Below are positions 1-11,814 of a stretch of DNA of 64,000 nucleotides, one piece after another (position 1 is the stretch's first letter; every line of letters starts with the position of its first letter). The position numbers were made by a program, and so were the translations under genes. The notes beneath the pieces were generated by a model, which worked only from the letters and a program-made list of their open reading frames with translations, did no database searches and was not told the origin of the DNA. This DNA comes from Luteimonas colneyensis. GTDB lineage: Bacteria > Pseudomonadota > Gammaproteobacteria > Xanthomonadales > Xanthomonadaceae. The stretch spans positions 407,252 through 471,251 of the forward strand of contig NZ_JACSQJ010000002.1 of assembly GCF_014836665.1 (NCBI RefSeq), given 5' to 3'.

Positions 1-1
1 C

Positions 2-79
2 CGCGAGAAGCTGGCCGTCTGGGCCGCGCGCGAACTCCGCGCCGGCAGGGCTTTCGAACCGGCGACCGCGCCGGACTGA
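2..79 (+). CDS. oleC: C-terminal end of an OleC-like AMP-dependent ligase (partial)
   Basis: An open frame enters from the left edge and stops with TGA at 77-79. Only about 25 residues are visible (ending ...AFEPATAPD), too few for a domain call. The assignment rests on context: the next gene is a clear oleD, and in Xanthomonas-type ole clusters oleC (beta-lactone synthetase of the long-chain olefin pathway) lies directly upstream of oleD. The 17-base gap to the next start fits one operon. Confidence 0.5.
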   Translation, partial: REKLAVWAARELRAGRAFEPATAPD

Positions 80-96
80 CGGCAGCGAGGAACGAG

Positions 97-1101
97 GTGC
101 GGGTACTGGTCACCGGCGGCGGCGGATTCCTGGGGCAGGCGCTGTGCCACGGCCTGGTCGAGCGCGGCCACGACGTCTCGAGCTTCAACCGCGGCCACTA
201 TCCGGAGCTCGACGCCATCGGCGTGCGCCAGCTCCGCGGCGACCTTGCCGACCGCGACGCCGTGATCGCCGCCTGCGCCGGCATGGACGCGGTGCTGCAC
301 AACGCCGCCAAGGCCGGCGCCTGGGGCAGCTACGACAGCTACCACCGCGCCAACGTCATGGGCACCGGCCACGTGCTGGCCGGCTGCCGCGAGCACTTCG
401 TGCCGAAGCTGGTCTACACGTCCACGCCCAGCGTGACCCACCGCGCCACCCATCCGGTCGAGGGCGGTACCGCCGACACCGTGCCCTACGGCGAAGACCT
501 GAAGGCGCCGTACGCCGCCACCAAGCTGATCGCCGAGAAGATCGTGCTGGCCGCCAACGACGAATCGCTCGCCACCATCGCGCTGCGTCCGCGGCTGATC
601 TGGGGCCCCGGCGACACCCAGCTGGTGCCGCGCCTGGCCGAGCGGGCGCGCGCCGGGCGCCTGCGCTTCGTCGGCGACGGCCTCAACCGCATCGACACCA
701 CCTACATCGACAACGCCGCCCAGGCGCACTTCGACGCGCTGGAGCACCTCGGCATCGGGGCCGCCTGCGCCGGACGCGCATACTTCATCAGCAACGGCGA
801 GCCGATGCCGATGCGCGACATCCTCAACGGCCTGCTGCGCGCGATGGGCGCGCCCGAGGTCACGGCCACGCTGCCGTTCCCTGTGGCCTACGCGATCGGC
901 GCGGCCTGCGAGGCGGCCTGGCCGCTGCTGCGCCTGCGCTCGGAGCCGCCGCTGACCCGCTTCCTGGCCGAACAGCTCAGCACCACGCACTGGTACGACA
1001 TGGCGCCGGCCACGCGTGACTTCGGTTACGTGCCGCGCGTGTCGATCGCCGAAGGGCTCGAGCGGCTGGCGGCCTCGCGGCGCGCTGCCGTCACTTCCTG
1101 A
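97..1101 (+). CDS. oleD: OleD, 2-alkyl-3-oxoalkanoate reductase (SDR family)
   Basis: A 334-aa extended short-chain dehydrogenase. The Rossmann motif GGGGFLG lies at residues 7-13 and the YxxxK catalytic pair is in APYAATK near residue 142. The stretches [13 protein letters not shown] and TSTPSVTHR are typical of OleD from Stenotrophomonas/Xanthomonas. The family reduces the beta-keto acid made by OleA to a beta-hydroxy acid with NADPH, before OleC forms the beta-lactone. The start is GTG at 97, chosen because [10 protein letters not shown] aligns with the usual N-terminus. A purine-rich GAGGAACGAG precedes it. It is the last ole gene here; what follows is unrelated. Confidence 0.93.
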   Translation: MRVLVTGGGGFLGQALCHGLVERGHDVSSFNRGHYPELDAIGVRQLRGDLADRDAVIAACAGMDAVLHNAAKAGAWGSYDSYHRANVMGTGHVLAGCREHFVPKLVYTSTPSVTHRATHPVEGGTADTVPYGEDLKAPYAATKLIAEKIVLAANDESLATIALRPRLIWGPGDTQLVPRLAERARAGRLRFVGDGLNRIDTTYIDNAAQAHFDALEHLGIGAACAGRAYFISNGEPMPMRDILNGLLRAMGAPEVTATLPFPVAYAIGAACEAAWPLLRLRSEPPLTRFLAEQLSTTHWYDMAPATRDFGYVPRVSIAEGLERLAASRRAAVTS

Positions 1102-1162
1102 CGACCCCCGCTTGGCAACCATGGCTCCAGCCGTCCGTGTCCCGACGGACTGGAGAACCGAC

Positions 1163-1321
1163 ATGCTCAGCTACGCCGTCATCTTCCTGGTCATCGCCGT
1201 CATCGCCGCCGTCCTCGGCTTCAGCGGTATTGCCGGTGCCGCCAGCAACATCGCCTGGATCCTGTTCCTGGTCTTCCTGGTGCTGGCCGCGATCTCGTTC
1301 TTCCGCGGCCGGAAGGTCTGA
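1163..1321 (+). CDS. Small YtjA/DUF1328-family membrane protein
   Basis: A 52-aa protein starting [20 protein letters not shown] and ending FFRGRKV. Two hydrophobic segments (about 4-22 and 31-47) are separated by a glycine/alanine-rich turn ([11 protein letters not shown]). This matches the DUF1328/YtjA family of tiny inner-membrane proteins, whose function is unknown and which are often stress-associated. TGGAGAACCGAC before ATG 1163 gives a ribosome-binding site (GGAG, 8-base spacing). A longer in-frame upstream start would overlap oleD and add non-family residues, so it was rejected. Confidence 0.85.
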   Translation: MLSYAVIFLVIAVIAAVLGFSGIAGAASNIAWILFLVFLVLAAISFFRGRKV

Positions 1322-1381
1322 ACCACGCCGCCGCGACGGCCATCGTGCCGTCGCGGCGGAGGCGCGGGGCGGGCCGTTACA

Positions 1382-2047
1382 ATGCCGGCCATGGCCCCAT
1401 CCCCATCTCCCCTGTCCGGCTTGAAGCCGCTGGCCGGCCGCGCGCTGGAGTCGGCGCTCAACCGCGCATTGTCCCTCGATGACGACACCCGCCAAGCGCT
1501 GTCGCGGCTGGACGGACGCCGCGTGGCCCTGCACCTGGCCTCGCCGCCGCTGGCGATGTCGATCCGCGTGGACGGCGAGGCAATGCGCGTCGGCCCGGTC
1601 GACGGGGCCGGTGAACCGGACCTTGCCGTGCGCACCACGCTCGGCGGCCTGCTGGGCCAGCTTCGCGGCCTGCTGGCGCCTGGCGACGACCACCACGCCA
1701 CGCCCAGCGGGCGCCTGCGCATCGAGGGCGACGCCGAGCTTGCGCGCGCGCTGCAGCGGCTCGCCCAGCGCTTCGATCCCGACTGGCAGCGGCCCTTCGT
1801 CGCCGCCTTCGGCGACGTCGTGGGCGTGCAGGTGGCCAATGCCGCCGCGTCCGCGCTGAAGGGCGCGCGCCGGGCGGGCGAAGGCCTCGCCGCGACCGCG
1901 GCGGAGTACGTGGTCGAGGAGTCGCGCGACGTGGTCGGGCGCCACGAACTCGAAGCCTTCCACGATGACGTCGACGTGCTGCGCGACGACGTCGAGCGCC
2001 TGGCCGCGCGCGTCTCGCGCCTGGCCGCGGCCGGGGGCGCACGGTGA
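1382..2047 (+). CDS. ubiJ: UbiJ, SCP2-domain ubiquinone biosynthesis accessory factor
   Basis: A 221-aa protein. The SCP2-like lipid-binding domain fills residues 15-115, and the C-terminal 40 residues are charged and coiled-coil-like (heptads around [20 protein letters not shown]). This is the UbiJ layout: the SCP2 domain is thought to carry the polyprenyl intermediate inside the soluble Ubi complex. The stop overlaps the next start by GTGA (2044-2047), so translation is coupled to ubiB, the usual gene order. ATG 1394 (MAPSPSPL) is an alternative start. Confidence 0.88.
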   Translation: MPAMAPSPSPLSGLKPLAGRALESALNRALSLDDDTRQALSRLDGRRVALHLASPPLAMSIRVDGEAMRVGPVDGAGEPDLAVRTTLGGLLGQLRGLLAPGDDHHATPSGRLRIEGDAELARALQRLAQRFDPDWQRPFVAAFGDVVGVQVANAAASALKGARRAGEGLAATAAEYVVEESRDVVGRHELEAFHDDVDVLRDDVERLAARVSRLAAAGGAR

Positions 2048-3714
2048 GGTCGGGCCTGCACGCGCTGAGGATCGGCCGCGTCCTGCTCCGCTACCGCCTG
2101 CACACCCTGGCCGAAGGCACGCCGGCTGGCCGCTGGCTGTGGCTGCTGCGTCCCTTCGTGCCGCGCGCCAGCCGCGAGGTCGCCGACCTGCCGCGCGGCG
2201 CCCGCGTGCGCCTGGCGCTGCAGGAGCTCGGGCCGATCTTCGTCAAGTTCGGCCAGGTGCTGTCGACGCGCCGCGACCTGGTGCCGCCCGACATTGCCGA
2301 CGAGCTGGTGCTGCTGCAGGACCAGGTGGCCCCGTTCGACGGCGAGCTGGCGCGCGCGATCGTCGAACGCGAGCTCGGCCGCCCGGTGACCGAGGCCTAC
2401 TCGCGCTTCGACACCGTGCCGCTGGCCTCGGCCTCCGTGGCGCAGGTGCACGCCGCGCTGCTGCCGGCCACCGGCGACGCGCCGGCGCGCGAGGTCGTGG
2501 TGAAGGTGCTGCGGCCCGGCATCGACGCGCGCATCGACGCCGACATCCGGCTGCTGGCGAACATCGCCGCCTTCGTCGAGCGCACGCATCCGAACGCCGA
2601 CAGGATCAGGCCGCGCGAGGTGGTGGACGAGGTCGCGAGCACGCTGGCGGCCGAGCTCGACCTGCAGCGCGAGGGCGCCAACGCCTCGGTGCTGCGCCGG
2701 CACTGGGAGGGCTCGACCGACCTGTACGTGCCGGCGCCGGTGTGGTCGCACAGCACCGAACGCATCCTGACCCTCGAGCGCGTCAGCGGCATCCCCAGCG
2801 ACGACCTGGCTGCGATAGAAGCCGCCGGCCTCGACCGGAAGCTGCTTGCGGCCAAGGCGGTGCGGGTGTTCTACACCCAGGTCTTCCGCGACAACTTCTT
2901 CCACGCCGACGCCCACGCCGGCAACATCTGGGTCGACGATGACCCGTCGCGGCGCGCCAATCCGCGCTTCATCGCGCTCGATTTCGGCATCGTCGGCCAG
3001 CTCTCCGGCGACGACCAGTACTACCTCGCCGAAAACTTCATGGCGATCTTCAACAAGGACTATCGGCGCATCGCCGAGCTGCACGTGCAGGCCGGCTGGA
3101 TGCCGTCTGACCTGCGCCTCGACGAGCTGGAAGCCGCCGTGCGCGGCGTGTGCGAGCCGTACTTCACCCGGCCGCTGGCCGAGTTCTCGCTGGGCGAGGT
3201 GCTGTTCAAGCTGATCCGCACCGCGCAGCGCTACCAGCTGACCCTGCAGCCGCAGCTGATCCTGCTGCAGAAGACGCTGCTCAACGTCGAGGGCGTGAGC
3301 CGGCACCTGGATCCGTCGATCGACATCTGGGCGGTGGCGCGGCCGGTGCTCGAGCGGATCCTGGCCGAGCGCTACAGCCCGCAGCGCCTGGGCGCCGAGT
3401 TCCGCCGCCGCCTGCCCGAGCTGGCCACGCGCGCGCCGGAGATGCCCGGCCTGCTGCACGCCTGGCTGACCCAGCAGGTCGAAGGGCGGCACCAGCTGGG
3501 CATGCGCTCGAAGGAGCTGGCCGAACTGGTCGGGGTGATGCGCGCGATGCAGCGCCGCACCGTGGCCGCGATCCTCGGCGTCGGCCTGCTGGTGGTGGCG
3601 GCCGTGCTGTACGGCCTCGACGCCGGCGGTCCGCGGCTGTGGTCGGTGCCCGTCACCGCCTGGATCGCCGGCGTCGGCGGCCTCTGGGCGATCATCGCCG
3701 CGCGCCCGCGCTGA
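2044..3714 (+). CDS. ubiB: UbiB, ABC1/ADCK-type atypical kinase-like protein of ubiquinone biosynthesis
   Basis: A 556-aa protein with ABC1-family hallmarks: the KxGQ motif ([16 protein letters not shown], about residue 66), the ADCK nucleotide-binding lysine region ([12 protein letters not shown]), the catalytic loop [13 protein letters not shown] and the DFG-like IALDFGIVG. Two C-terminal hydrophobic helices (about 507-527 and 531-551) anchor it in the inner membrane. The family has ATPase activity that supports extraction or handling of ubiquinone precursors. The GTG start overlaps the ubiJ stop. Length is normal. Confidence 0.95.
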   Translation: MRSGLHALRIGRVLLRYRLHTLAEGTPAGRWLWLLRPFVPRASREVADLPRGARVRLALQELGPIFVKFGQVLSTRRDLVPPDIADELVLLQDQVAPFDGELARAIVERELGRPVTEAYSRFDTVPLASASVAQVHAALLPATGDAPAREVVVKVLRPGIDARIDADIRLLANIAAFVERTHPNADRIRPREVVDEVASTLAAELDLQREGANASVLRRHWEGSTDLYVPAPVWSHSTERILTLERVSGIPSDDLAAIEAAGLDRKLLAAKAVRVFYTQVFRDNFFHADAHAGNIWVDDDPSRRANPRFIALDFGIVGQLSGDDQYYLAENFMAIFNKDYRRIAELHVQAGWMPSDLRLDELEAAVRGVCEPYFTRPLAEFSLGEVLFKLIRTAQRYQLTLQPQLILLQKTLLNVEGVSRHLDPSIDIWAVARPVLERILAERYSPQRLGAEFRRRLPELATRAPEMPGLLHAWLTQQVEGRHQLGMRSKELAELVGVMRAMQRRTVAAILGVGLLVVAAVLYGLDAGGPRLWSVPVTAWIAGVGGLWAIIAARPR

Positions 3715-3722
3715 CCGCGGCC

Positions 3723-4559
3723 ATGGCCGACCCCGTAAACACCGAGCCGCCGGATTCCCGCCCGGCACAGCCCCCCTCCGGGAAGCAAACGCTGACTCCT
3801 ACACCACAGCGCGAGGTCGCGGCTGTAGCTGCTCCCGCGGGGGAGGAGGTCTTGCCGGCGGAGTCACCGGCCCTGCGCGTACTGCATCTGGAAGAGGGAT
3901 TCGCGGTTGTCGACAAGCCCGCCGGCCTGATGGTCCACGACAGCAAGCTGGCGCGCGGCGAAGACGACTTCGCCGCCGATCGCCTGCGCGCGCAGTTCGG
4001 CCGCCCGATCCATCTCGTCCACCGCCTCGATCGCGCCACCAGCGGCTGCCTGCTGCTGGCCTTCGACCGCGACACCGCCTCCGCGCTCGGCAAGTCCCTG
4101 ATGGCGGGCGAGGTGGACAAGGCCTACCTCGCGGTCTGCCGCGGCTGGCCCCCCGAAGACGCCTTCACCGTCGACCATGCGCTCGACGGCGGCCCCGGGA
4201 AGCCGCAGAAGAAGCCGGCCGTCACCCGGTTCGAGCGCCTCGCGATGGCCGAGCTGCCGATCCCGTCGGCGGGATTCGAGACCTCGCGCTATGCCCTGCT
4301 GCGCGCCTGGCCGCAGACCGGCCGCTTCCGCCAGATCCGCCGCCACCTCAAGCACCTCTCGCACCACCTGATCGGCGACACCAGCCACGGTGACGGCCGC
4401 CACAACCGCAGCTTCCGGATGATGGGCATCCACCGCATGCTGCTGCACGCCGAGCGGCTGGCCTTCCCGCATCCGCGGGAGCCGGCGCGGCGGGTGGAGG
4501 TGGTGGCGCCGCCGGACGCGGAGTTCGCGCGCGTGCTGGCATTCTTCGAGCCGCGATGA
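3723..4559 (+). CDS. TruC-like tRNA/rRNA pseudouridine synthase with unusual N-terminal extension
   Basis: A 278-aa frame. The RsuA/RluA-type catalytic core begins near residue 52 (VLHLEEGFAVVDKPAGLMVH) and contains the motif HLVHRLDRATSG with the catalytic Asp, then GRFRQIRRHLKHLSHHLIGD, as in TruC (tRNA U65). The family isomerises uridine to pseudouridine. Residues 1-48 are proline/alanine-rich with no family match, and their DNA contains a REP-like palindrome (3793-3840). ATG 3723 has no good ribosome-binding site. TTG 3852, just after AGGAGG, gives a normal-length enzyme and could be the true start. Confidence 0.85.
   Translation: MADPVNTEPPDSRPAQPPSGKQTLTPTPQREVAAVAAPAGEEVLPAESPALRVLHLEEGFAVVDKPAGLMVHDSKLARGEDDFAADRLRAQFGRPIHLVHRLDRATSGCLLLAFDRDTASALGKSLMAGEVDKAYLAVCRGWPPEDAFTVDHALDGGPGKPQKKPAVTRFERLAMAELPIPSAGFETSRYALLRAWPQTGRFRQIRRHLKHLSHHLIGDTSHGDGRHNRSFRMMGIHRMLLHAERLAFPHPREPARRVEVVAPPDAEFARVLAFFEPR
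3793..3840. repeat. REP-like palindromic element inside the 5' end of the pseudouridine synthase frame
   Basis: Read on the minus strand this is a GGGAGCAGCTACAGCCGCGA-type sequence followed by a partner ending GTAGGAG. The layout resembles the REP/BIME repeats common in intergenic DNA of Pseudomonas and Xanthomonadaceae. No second copy was seen in the window, so the family assignment is by resemblance only. Its position inside the annotated frame suggests the first 45 codons may not be translated. Confidence 0.4.
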
Positions 4560-4619
4560 TGGCGTCGGCGGTGCCTGGAGGCGGACAGCCGTGATCGTCG
4601 CGCAAGCCACCGGTTGCCA

Positions 4620-5042
4620 ATGCCCATGACGACGACAAGCACCATCGACATTCCGGATGCCGAGCTCGTGGAACGCTTCGTGCGCGCCTCCGGCCCGGGC
4701 GGACAGAACGTCAACAAGGTCGCGACCGCGGTCGAGCTGCGCTTCGACATCGCGAATTCTCCGTCGCTGCCGGAGCCGGTGCGCGAACGCCTGCTCGCCC
4801 GGCGCGACCGGCGTGTCACCGACGACGGCGTGCTGGTGATCAGCGCCCAGCGCTTCCGCACCCAGGACCGCAACCGGCAGGACGCGCGCGAGCGCCTTGC
4901 CGCGTTCATCGAGGCCGGCCTGCGGGCGCCGAAGCCGCGCGTGGCCACGAAGCCGTCGCGCGCCGCGAAGGCGCGGCGGCTGGATGCCAAACGGGAGCGT
5001 AGTACGATCAAGCGCGGACGCGCCGGGCGCGACTGGGATTGA
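4620..5042 (+). CDS. arfB: ArfB, peptidyl-tRNA hydrolase for ribosome rescue
   Basis: A 140-aa protein of the class I release-factor domain type. The catalytic GGQ is in SGPGGQNVNKVATAVELRFD (about residues 26-45), and the tail is basic and Lys/Arg-rich (AKARRLDAKRERSTIKRGRAGRD). There is no stop-codon-recognition domain, which separates it from RF1/RF2. The family hydrolyses peptidyl-tRNA on stalled non-stop ribosomes, the tail entering the empty mRNA channel. Starts at ATG 4620 or 4626 are both possible; MTTTSTIDIPDAELV (4626) is nearest the usual N-terminus. Confidence 0.92.
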   Translation: MPMTTTSTIDIPDAELVERFVRASGPGGQNVNKVATAVELRFDIANSPSLPEPVRERLLARRDRRVTDDGVLVISAQRFRTQDRNRQDARERLAAFIEAGLRAPKPRVATKPSRAAKARRLDAKRERSTIKRGRAGRDWD

Positions 5043-5059
5043 CGGCGCCAGGGGGAGCC

Positions 5060-5665
5060 ATGACCGCAGCCAGCGACGATCTCCTGCCCGAGCTGCCACC
5101 GAGGGTGCCGCGGGTGAAGCCGAACCGCTTCACGCGCTGGTTCGGCCGCAGCATCCTCCGCCTCGGCGGCTGGCGCATGGTCGGTGAGTTCCCCGACGTG
5201 CCGCGCGTGGTGCTGATCGGCGCGCCGCACTCCTCCAACTGGGACGGCATCTGGGGCTTCGCCGCCAAGCTCGGCCTCGGGCTGGACATCAAGATCCTCG
5301 GCAAACGCGAACTGTTCTGGTGGCCGCTCAGCCTGCTGCTGGATGCGCTTGGCGTGATCGCGATCGACCGCGGACGCTCCTCGGGCGTGGTCGAGCAGGT
5401 GGCCGCGATGCTGCGCGGCCGCGAGCAGCTCTGGTTCGGACTGGCGCCCGAGGGCACGCGCAAGCCGGTGGAACACTGGAAGAGCGGCTTCCTGAAGATC
5501 GCGCGCGCGGCCGACGTGCCGGTGCTGCCGGTGTATTTCCATTACCCGGAGCGGGTGATCGGCGTCGGCCCGCTGTTCCACGTCGGCGACGACGCGGAGG
5601 CCGACATGCGCCGCATCCGCGAGTGGTACCGGCCGTGGAAGGGGCGTAACCGCGGTACGGTATGA
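5060..5665 (+). CDS. Lysophospholipid acyltransferase-family protein (PlsC-like)
   Basis: A 201-aa protein with the acyltransferase block-I motif in APHSSNWDG (HxxxxD-like, about residues 55-63) and the substrate-binding motif LAPEGTRKPVEHWKSGF (EGTR, about 136). This short family (1-acyl-glycerol-phosphate acyltransferase-like) acts at the inner membrane. The substrate cannot be told from sequence. Start ATG 5060 follows a clean AGGGGGAG; a TTG at 5039 overlapping the arfB stop is less likely. A terminator-like hairpin follows at 5682. Confidence 0.82.
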   Translation: MTAASDDLLPELPPRVPRVKPNRFTRWFGRSILRLGGWRMVGEFPDVPRVVLIGAPHSSNWDGIWGFAAKLGLGLDIKILGKRELFWWPLSLLLDALGVIAIDRGRSSGVVEQVAAMLRGREQLWFGLAPEGTRKPVEHWKSGFLKIARAADVPVLPVYFHYPERVIGVGPLFHVGDDAEADMRRIREWYRPWKGRNRGTV

Positions 5666-5681
5666 GGCTGCCTGCCGGCGA

Positions 5682-5708
5682 CGTTCGCCGGCGGCGAACG
5701 GACGTTTT
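5682..5708 (+). terminator. Rho-independent-type hairpin after the acyltransferase
   Basis: Perfect 8-bp stem CGTTCGCC/GGCGAACG with a GGC loop (5682-5700), followed closely by GACGTTTTCC containing four T. It lies 17 bases after the acyltransferase stop and before the isoaspartyl peptidase ribosome-binding site, so it probably separates two transcription units. Confidence 0.6.
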
Positions 5709-5723
5709 CCGGAGCGCGACGGG

Positions 5724-6902
5724 ATGAAGCGGAACGATGGAGCAGGCCTGCTGGCCACGGCGCTGGCCTGCGTGCTGCTTGCAGCGTGCGGCGGGGCGAC
5801 GGACAACGGCGCAGCCGGTGATGGCGCGGGTGGCGCGGACATCGCGGGCGTGTCGGTCACGGCAGCCGGCACCTCCGCTGCCGCTCCTGCAGCCGGACCC
5901 GTGCTGGCCATCCACGGCGGTGCCGGGGTGGTGAGGGCGGGCCTGTCGGCGGAAGACCAGGCGGCCGCGCGTGCGGGACTTGAGCGGGCGCTGCTAGCCG
6001 GACACGCGAAGCTGGCGGAAGGTGCGTCGGCAATGGACGCCGTGATCGCCGCGATCACCGTGCTCGAGGACGACCCGGCCTTCAACGCCGGCCACGGCGC
6101 GGTGTTCACCCACGAGGGCCGCAACGAGCTCGACGCCTCGCTGATGGATGGCCGCGACCGCAGCGCGGGCGCGGTGGCCGGCGTGCATCGGGTCCGCAAT
6201 CCGATCCTGCTTGCGCGCGCGGTGATGGAGCATTCGCCGCACGTGATGCTGGCAGGCGCCGGTGCGGAGGACTTCGCCGAAGCGCAGGGCATCGAGCTGG
6301 TGGACCCGGGCTACTTCCGCACCGAGCGGCGCTGGGAGCAGCTGCAGCGCGCCCTGCGCGAAGACGCTGCCGAGGGTGCGGAGGCCGGCGCCGGCATCGC
6401 CCCGCCCATGGATGCCGGCGCCCGGATGGCCGCGGATCGCGCCCGGCACGGCGAAGGCCTGAAGTACTTCGGCACCGTCGGCGCGGTGGCGCTGGACGCG
6501 GCCGGCCACCTGGCCGCGGGCACCTCCACCGGCGGCATGACCAACAAGCGCTGGGGCCGCATCGGCGACGCGCCGATCATTGGCGCCGGCACCTGGGCCG
6601 ACGACCGCTGCGCGGTCTCGGGCACCGGCTGGGGCGAGTTCTACATCCGCACCGCCGCCGCGCACGAAGTCTGCGCCCGCGTCCGTCACCGTGGCGAAGG
6701 CATCGCCATCGCGGCCGAAGCCGTGATCAACGGCGACGTGGTGGATGCCGGCGGCAATGGCGGTGCAATCGCGCTCGACGCCGCGGGCAGCATCGCCTTC
6801 CCCTTCAACACCGAAGGCATGTACCGCGGCTGGATCGGCGCCGACGGCGTGCCGCACGTCGCCGTATTCGCCGATGAGGCGCTGGTGGTGCCGGGGGACT
6901 AG
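5724..6902 (+). CDS. iaaA: Isoaspartyl peptidase / type 2 L-asparaginase (Ntn hydrolase), lipoprotein form
   Basis: A 392-aa protein. Residues 1-22 form a lipoprotein signal (LLAAC lipobox, Cys 22), followed by a low-complexity Ala/Gly linker to about residue 55. The Ntn-hydrolase domain has HGGAG (oxyanion loop), FNAGHGAVFT and the autocleavage site with nucleophile Thr251 in FGTVGAVALD. STGGMTNKRWGRIGDAPIIG and GTGWGEFYIR form the substrate pocket. The family hydrolyses isoaspartyl dipeptides and L-asparagine after self-processing into two chains. Export to the periplasm as a lipoprotein is inferred from the lipobox; E. coli IaaA is cytoplasmic. Confidence 0.9.
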   Translation: MKRNDGAGLLATALACVLLAACGGATDNGAAGDGAGGADIAGVSVTAAGTSAAAPAAGPVLAIHGGAGVVRAGLSAEDQAAARAGLERALLAGHAKLAEGASAMDAVIAAITVLEDDPAFNAGHGAVFTHEGRNELDASLMDGRDRSAGAVAGVHRVRNPILLARAVMEHSPHVMLAGAGAEDFAEAQGIELVDPGYFRTERRWEQLQRALREDAAEGAEAGAGIAPPMDAGARMAADRARHGEGLKYFGTVGAVALDAAGHLAAGTSTGGMTNKRWGRIGDAPIIGAGTWADDRCAVSGTGWGEFYIRTAAAHEVCARVRHRGEGIAIAAEAVINGDVVDAGGNGGAIALDAAGSIAFPFNTEGMYRGWIGADGVPHVAVFADEALVVPGD

Positions 6903-6953
6903 GGCGTTTTGCCACGGCGCATCCGCGCAGATCCCGGCAAGGCTTCTCCAGCC

Positions 6954-7916
6954 TCAGCGCTCGGAATGCCCCGGATCCTCGTGGCTGCGGCGCACGAACA
7001 GATCGGGTCTGATCAGGTCGATGAAGGCGCGCGCCTGCACTGACAGCACCTTGCCCTTGCGCACCACCACGCCGTAGCTGCGCGCGGGGAACCACGCGTC
7101 CAGCGGCCGGATGGCGAGGCGCTCGCGGTCGGCGTCGTCCAGGCAGATCGAGCTCACGATCGAAATGCCCAGGCCCATCGCCACGTACTGCTTGATCACC
7201 TCCCAGCCGCCGACCTCCAGCGACACCGTGTAGGGCACGCGCGCCTGCTGGAACACCAGGTCCACCAGGCGCCAGGTCACCTGCCGCTGCGGCGGCAGGA
7301 TCAGGCCGTGCTGCGAGATGTCCTCCAGCGTCAGCCGCGGCGCGGTGGCCAGCGGGTGGTCCCGCGGCGTGATCAGCATGGGCTGGAAGGAGTAGACCGG
7401 CACGTAGCTGAGGTCGGCGGGCACATCGAGCATCGAGCCGATCACGAGTTCCACCGTATCGGCGCGCAGCAGGTCGGTGCCGTCGGCGCTGATGGTGTTG
7501 TGCAGGCGCAGGCGCACCTCGGGGTGCTGCTCGCGGAAGGCGCCGACGATGCGCGGCAGCAGGTAGAGGATGGTCGAGCTGTTGGCCGCGATCTCCAGCT
7601 CGCCGGCCTCCATGCCCGCCAGCTGGCGTCGGAAGGCGGCGGGCAGGGCGTCGATGCCCTCGACCAGCGGACGGGCCAGCTCGTACAGCGCCTCGCCCTC
7701 CGGGGTTGGCAGGAGGCGGCGCCCGTTGCGCTCGAACAGCGCCGCGCCCAGCTCCCGCTCCAGGGCCTGGAGCTGCTGGCTGACGGCCGGCTGGCTGACG
7801 TACAGAGCCTCGGCGGCCCGCGACACCGAACCCAGGCGCGCGACCTGGCAGAAGGCCCGAAGCGGCTTCAGGCGGTCGCCCTTGTAGGCGAATCGGGGAG
7901 GGTTCGAGGGCGCCAA
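6954..7916 (-). CDS. LysR-family regulator, divergent from aceB
   Basis: A 320-aa protein with an N-terminal winged helix-turn-helix (LGSVSRAAEALYVSQPAVSQ, about 28-47) and a LysR substrate-binding domain from about residue 105. It reads away from aceB with 114 bases between the starts, the classic arrangement for a LysR regulator of the adjacent operon. A T-N11-A palindrome (7937-7951) lies in that gap. Control of the glyoxylate shunt is inferred from position. The inducing ligand is unknown. Confidence 0.88.
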   Translation of the reverse strand: MAPSNPPRFAYKGDRLKPLRAFCQVARLGSVSRAAEALYVSQPAVSQQLQALERELGAALFERNGRRLLPTPEGEALYELARPLVEGIDALPAAFRRQLAGMEAGELEIAANSSTILYLLPRIVGAFREQHPEVRLRLHNTISADGTDLLRADTVELVIGSMLDVPADLSYVPVYSFQPMLITPRDHPLATAPRLTLEDISQHGLILPPQRQVTWRLVDLVFQQARVPYTVSLEVGGWEVIKQYVAMGLGISIVSSICLDDADRERLAIRPLDAWFPARSYGVVVRKGKVLSVQARAFIDLIRPDLFVRRSHEDPGHSER

Positions 7917-7936
7917 TGCCGCATTCCGCCTTGTTT

Positions 7937-7951
7937 ATAAGTACAACTTAT
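7937..7951. promoter_or_regulatory. LysR-type operator between the regulator and aceB
   Basis: Perfect inverted repeat ATAAGT-ACA-ACTTAT, which contains the LysR T-N11-A core. It sits in an AT-rich 114-bp divergent intergenic region in otherwise very G+C-rich DNA. Binding by the adjacent LysR protein is inferred. Confidence 0.65.
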
Positions 7952-8030
7952 CCATCGCATTGATATATATGTTTTGTCAAATATCCGGTGCCCGGGGATG
8001 GTGGTGGCCCAGCCGCAGCCGGAGCCGACG

Positions 8031-9647
<1,617 letters not shown>

Positions 9648-9753
9648 GCACCTGGACCCGGGCCCCTGTCCATCCATTCGTCCCTGTAAAGCTTTTTCAT
9701 CGCGGCGACGCCGCATTCGCACGACAGACCGGATCCACCGGAGGACTCCCGAC

Positions 9754-11049
<1,296 letters not shown>

Positions 11050-11072
11050 TGCCAGCGGCTCCAGTCCGGCCC

Positions 11073-11100
11073 GGCCGTCTGCAGGATCCTGCAGGCGGCC
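11073..11100. terminator. Bidirectional hairpin between convergent aceA and the RES toxin gene
   Basis: A 12-bp stem GGCCGTCTGCAG/CTGCAGGCGGCC (one G-T pair) around a GATC tetraloop, placed between two convergent genes. There is no T tract, so termination may be structural or weak. Confidence 0.55.
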
Positions 11101-11136
11101 GGAGCCGGGCGGCTTCCACATCCGCGTGGGAAGCGC

Positions 11137-11814
11137 TCAGAACGGAATGACCCGGGCCTCGGTGACGTGCGAGATCGTCTCGCCGTTCCAGTGATACTGC
11201 AGGTGCGGGCCCTGCCGCACCGGCTTGAGCATGTCCGGGTGGAAGGCCGCCAGGCAGGTGCCGCCGGGCGCGCGCACGCTGTCGTAGACGATGCCGTTGC
11301 TGCCGGCCGTGCGCAGTTCGACGGCGAAGCGCTGGCTGGCGACGTAGCTGTCGGGATCGTGCAGCTCCGGGTGGCCGCCGCTGATGTCGTGGAACCGGCC
11401 GTCGACGTCACCGAGGTAGCAGCGCATGTCGAGCACGCAGGCCGGCTCGCGGGTGGCGGCGAGGAAGCGCGACTTGTGGAATACGGTTTCGGCCACCGCG
11501 GTCTGCTGTTCGCGAGCGCAGTAGTAGACGCCGAACCAGCCCGGGCTGAAGCGCGAGCCGTCGGGATTGAGGTGGGTGAACGCCGCCATGATTGGCGTCG
11601 TGCCCGGCCCTGAGATGCGGCGCTCCGGCGGCACCAGTCCGATCGCACCGAACTCCTCGCGCATGCGCGGATTGGTCATCGACTCCAGCTCGATCAGCGC
11701 GGGGATGTCGGCCGGATCGGCTATGGCATCGAACACGCCCACCGGCGGGAAGCGGCTGGGCACCACCCGGTAGCCGGGGCGGAAGCGCACCCGCGCGGTG
11801 GGCGCTGCCGGCAT
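11137..11814 (-). CDS. RES-domain toxin (NAD+ phosphorylase family)
   Basis: A 225-aa protein with the RES fold: conserved arginine near the N-terminus (RVRFRPGYRVVPSRFPP), acidic and serine positions in the centre, and FGVYYCAREQQTAVAETVFHKS followed by GTCLAAFHPDMLKPVRQGPHLQYHW. Characterised RES toxins (MbcT, ParT, RES of P. putida) degrade NAD+ by phosphorolysis or transfer ADP-ribose. Its start overlaps the upstream antitoxin stop (ATGA, 11811-11814), so the two are translationally coupled, antitoxin first. Confidence 0.9.
   Translation of the reverse strand: MPAAPTARVRFRPGYRVVPSRFPPVGVFDAIADPADIPALIELESMTNPRMREEFGAIGLVPPERRISGPGTTPIMAAFTHLNPDGSRFSPGWFGVYYCAREQQTAVAETVFHKSRFLAATREPACVLDMRCYLGDVDGRFHDISGGHPELHDPDSYVASQRFAVELRTAGSNGIVYDSVRAPGGTCLAAFHPDMLKPVRQGPHLQYHWNGETISHVTEARVIPF

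Noticed and set aside
1091-3768. Long minus-strand frames opposite ubiJ and ubiB
   Set aside because: Antisense to confidently assigned genes and with shadow-type composition.
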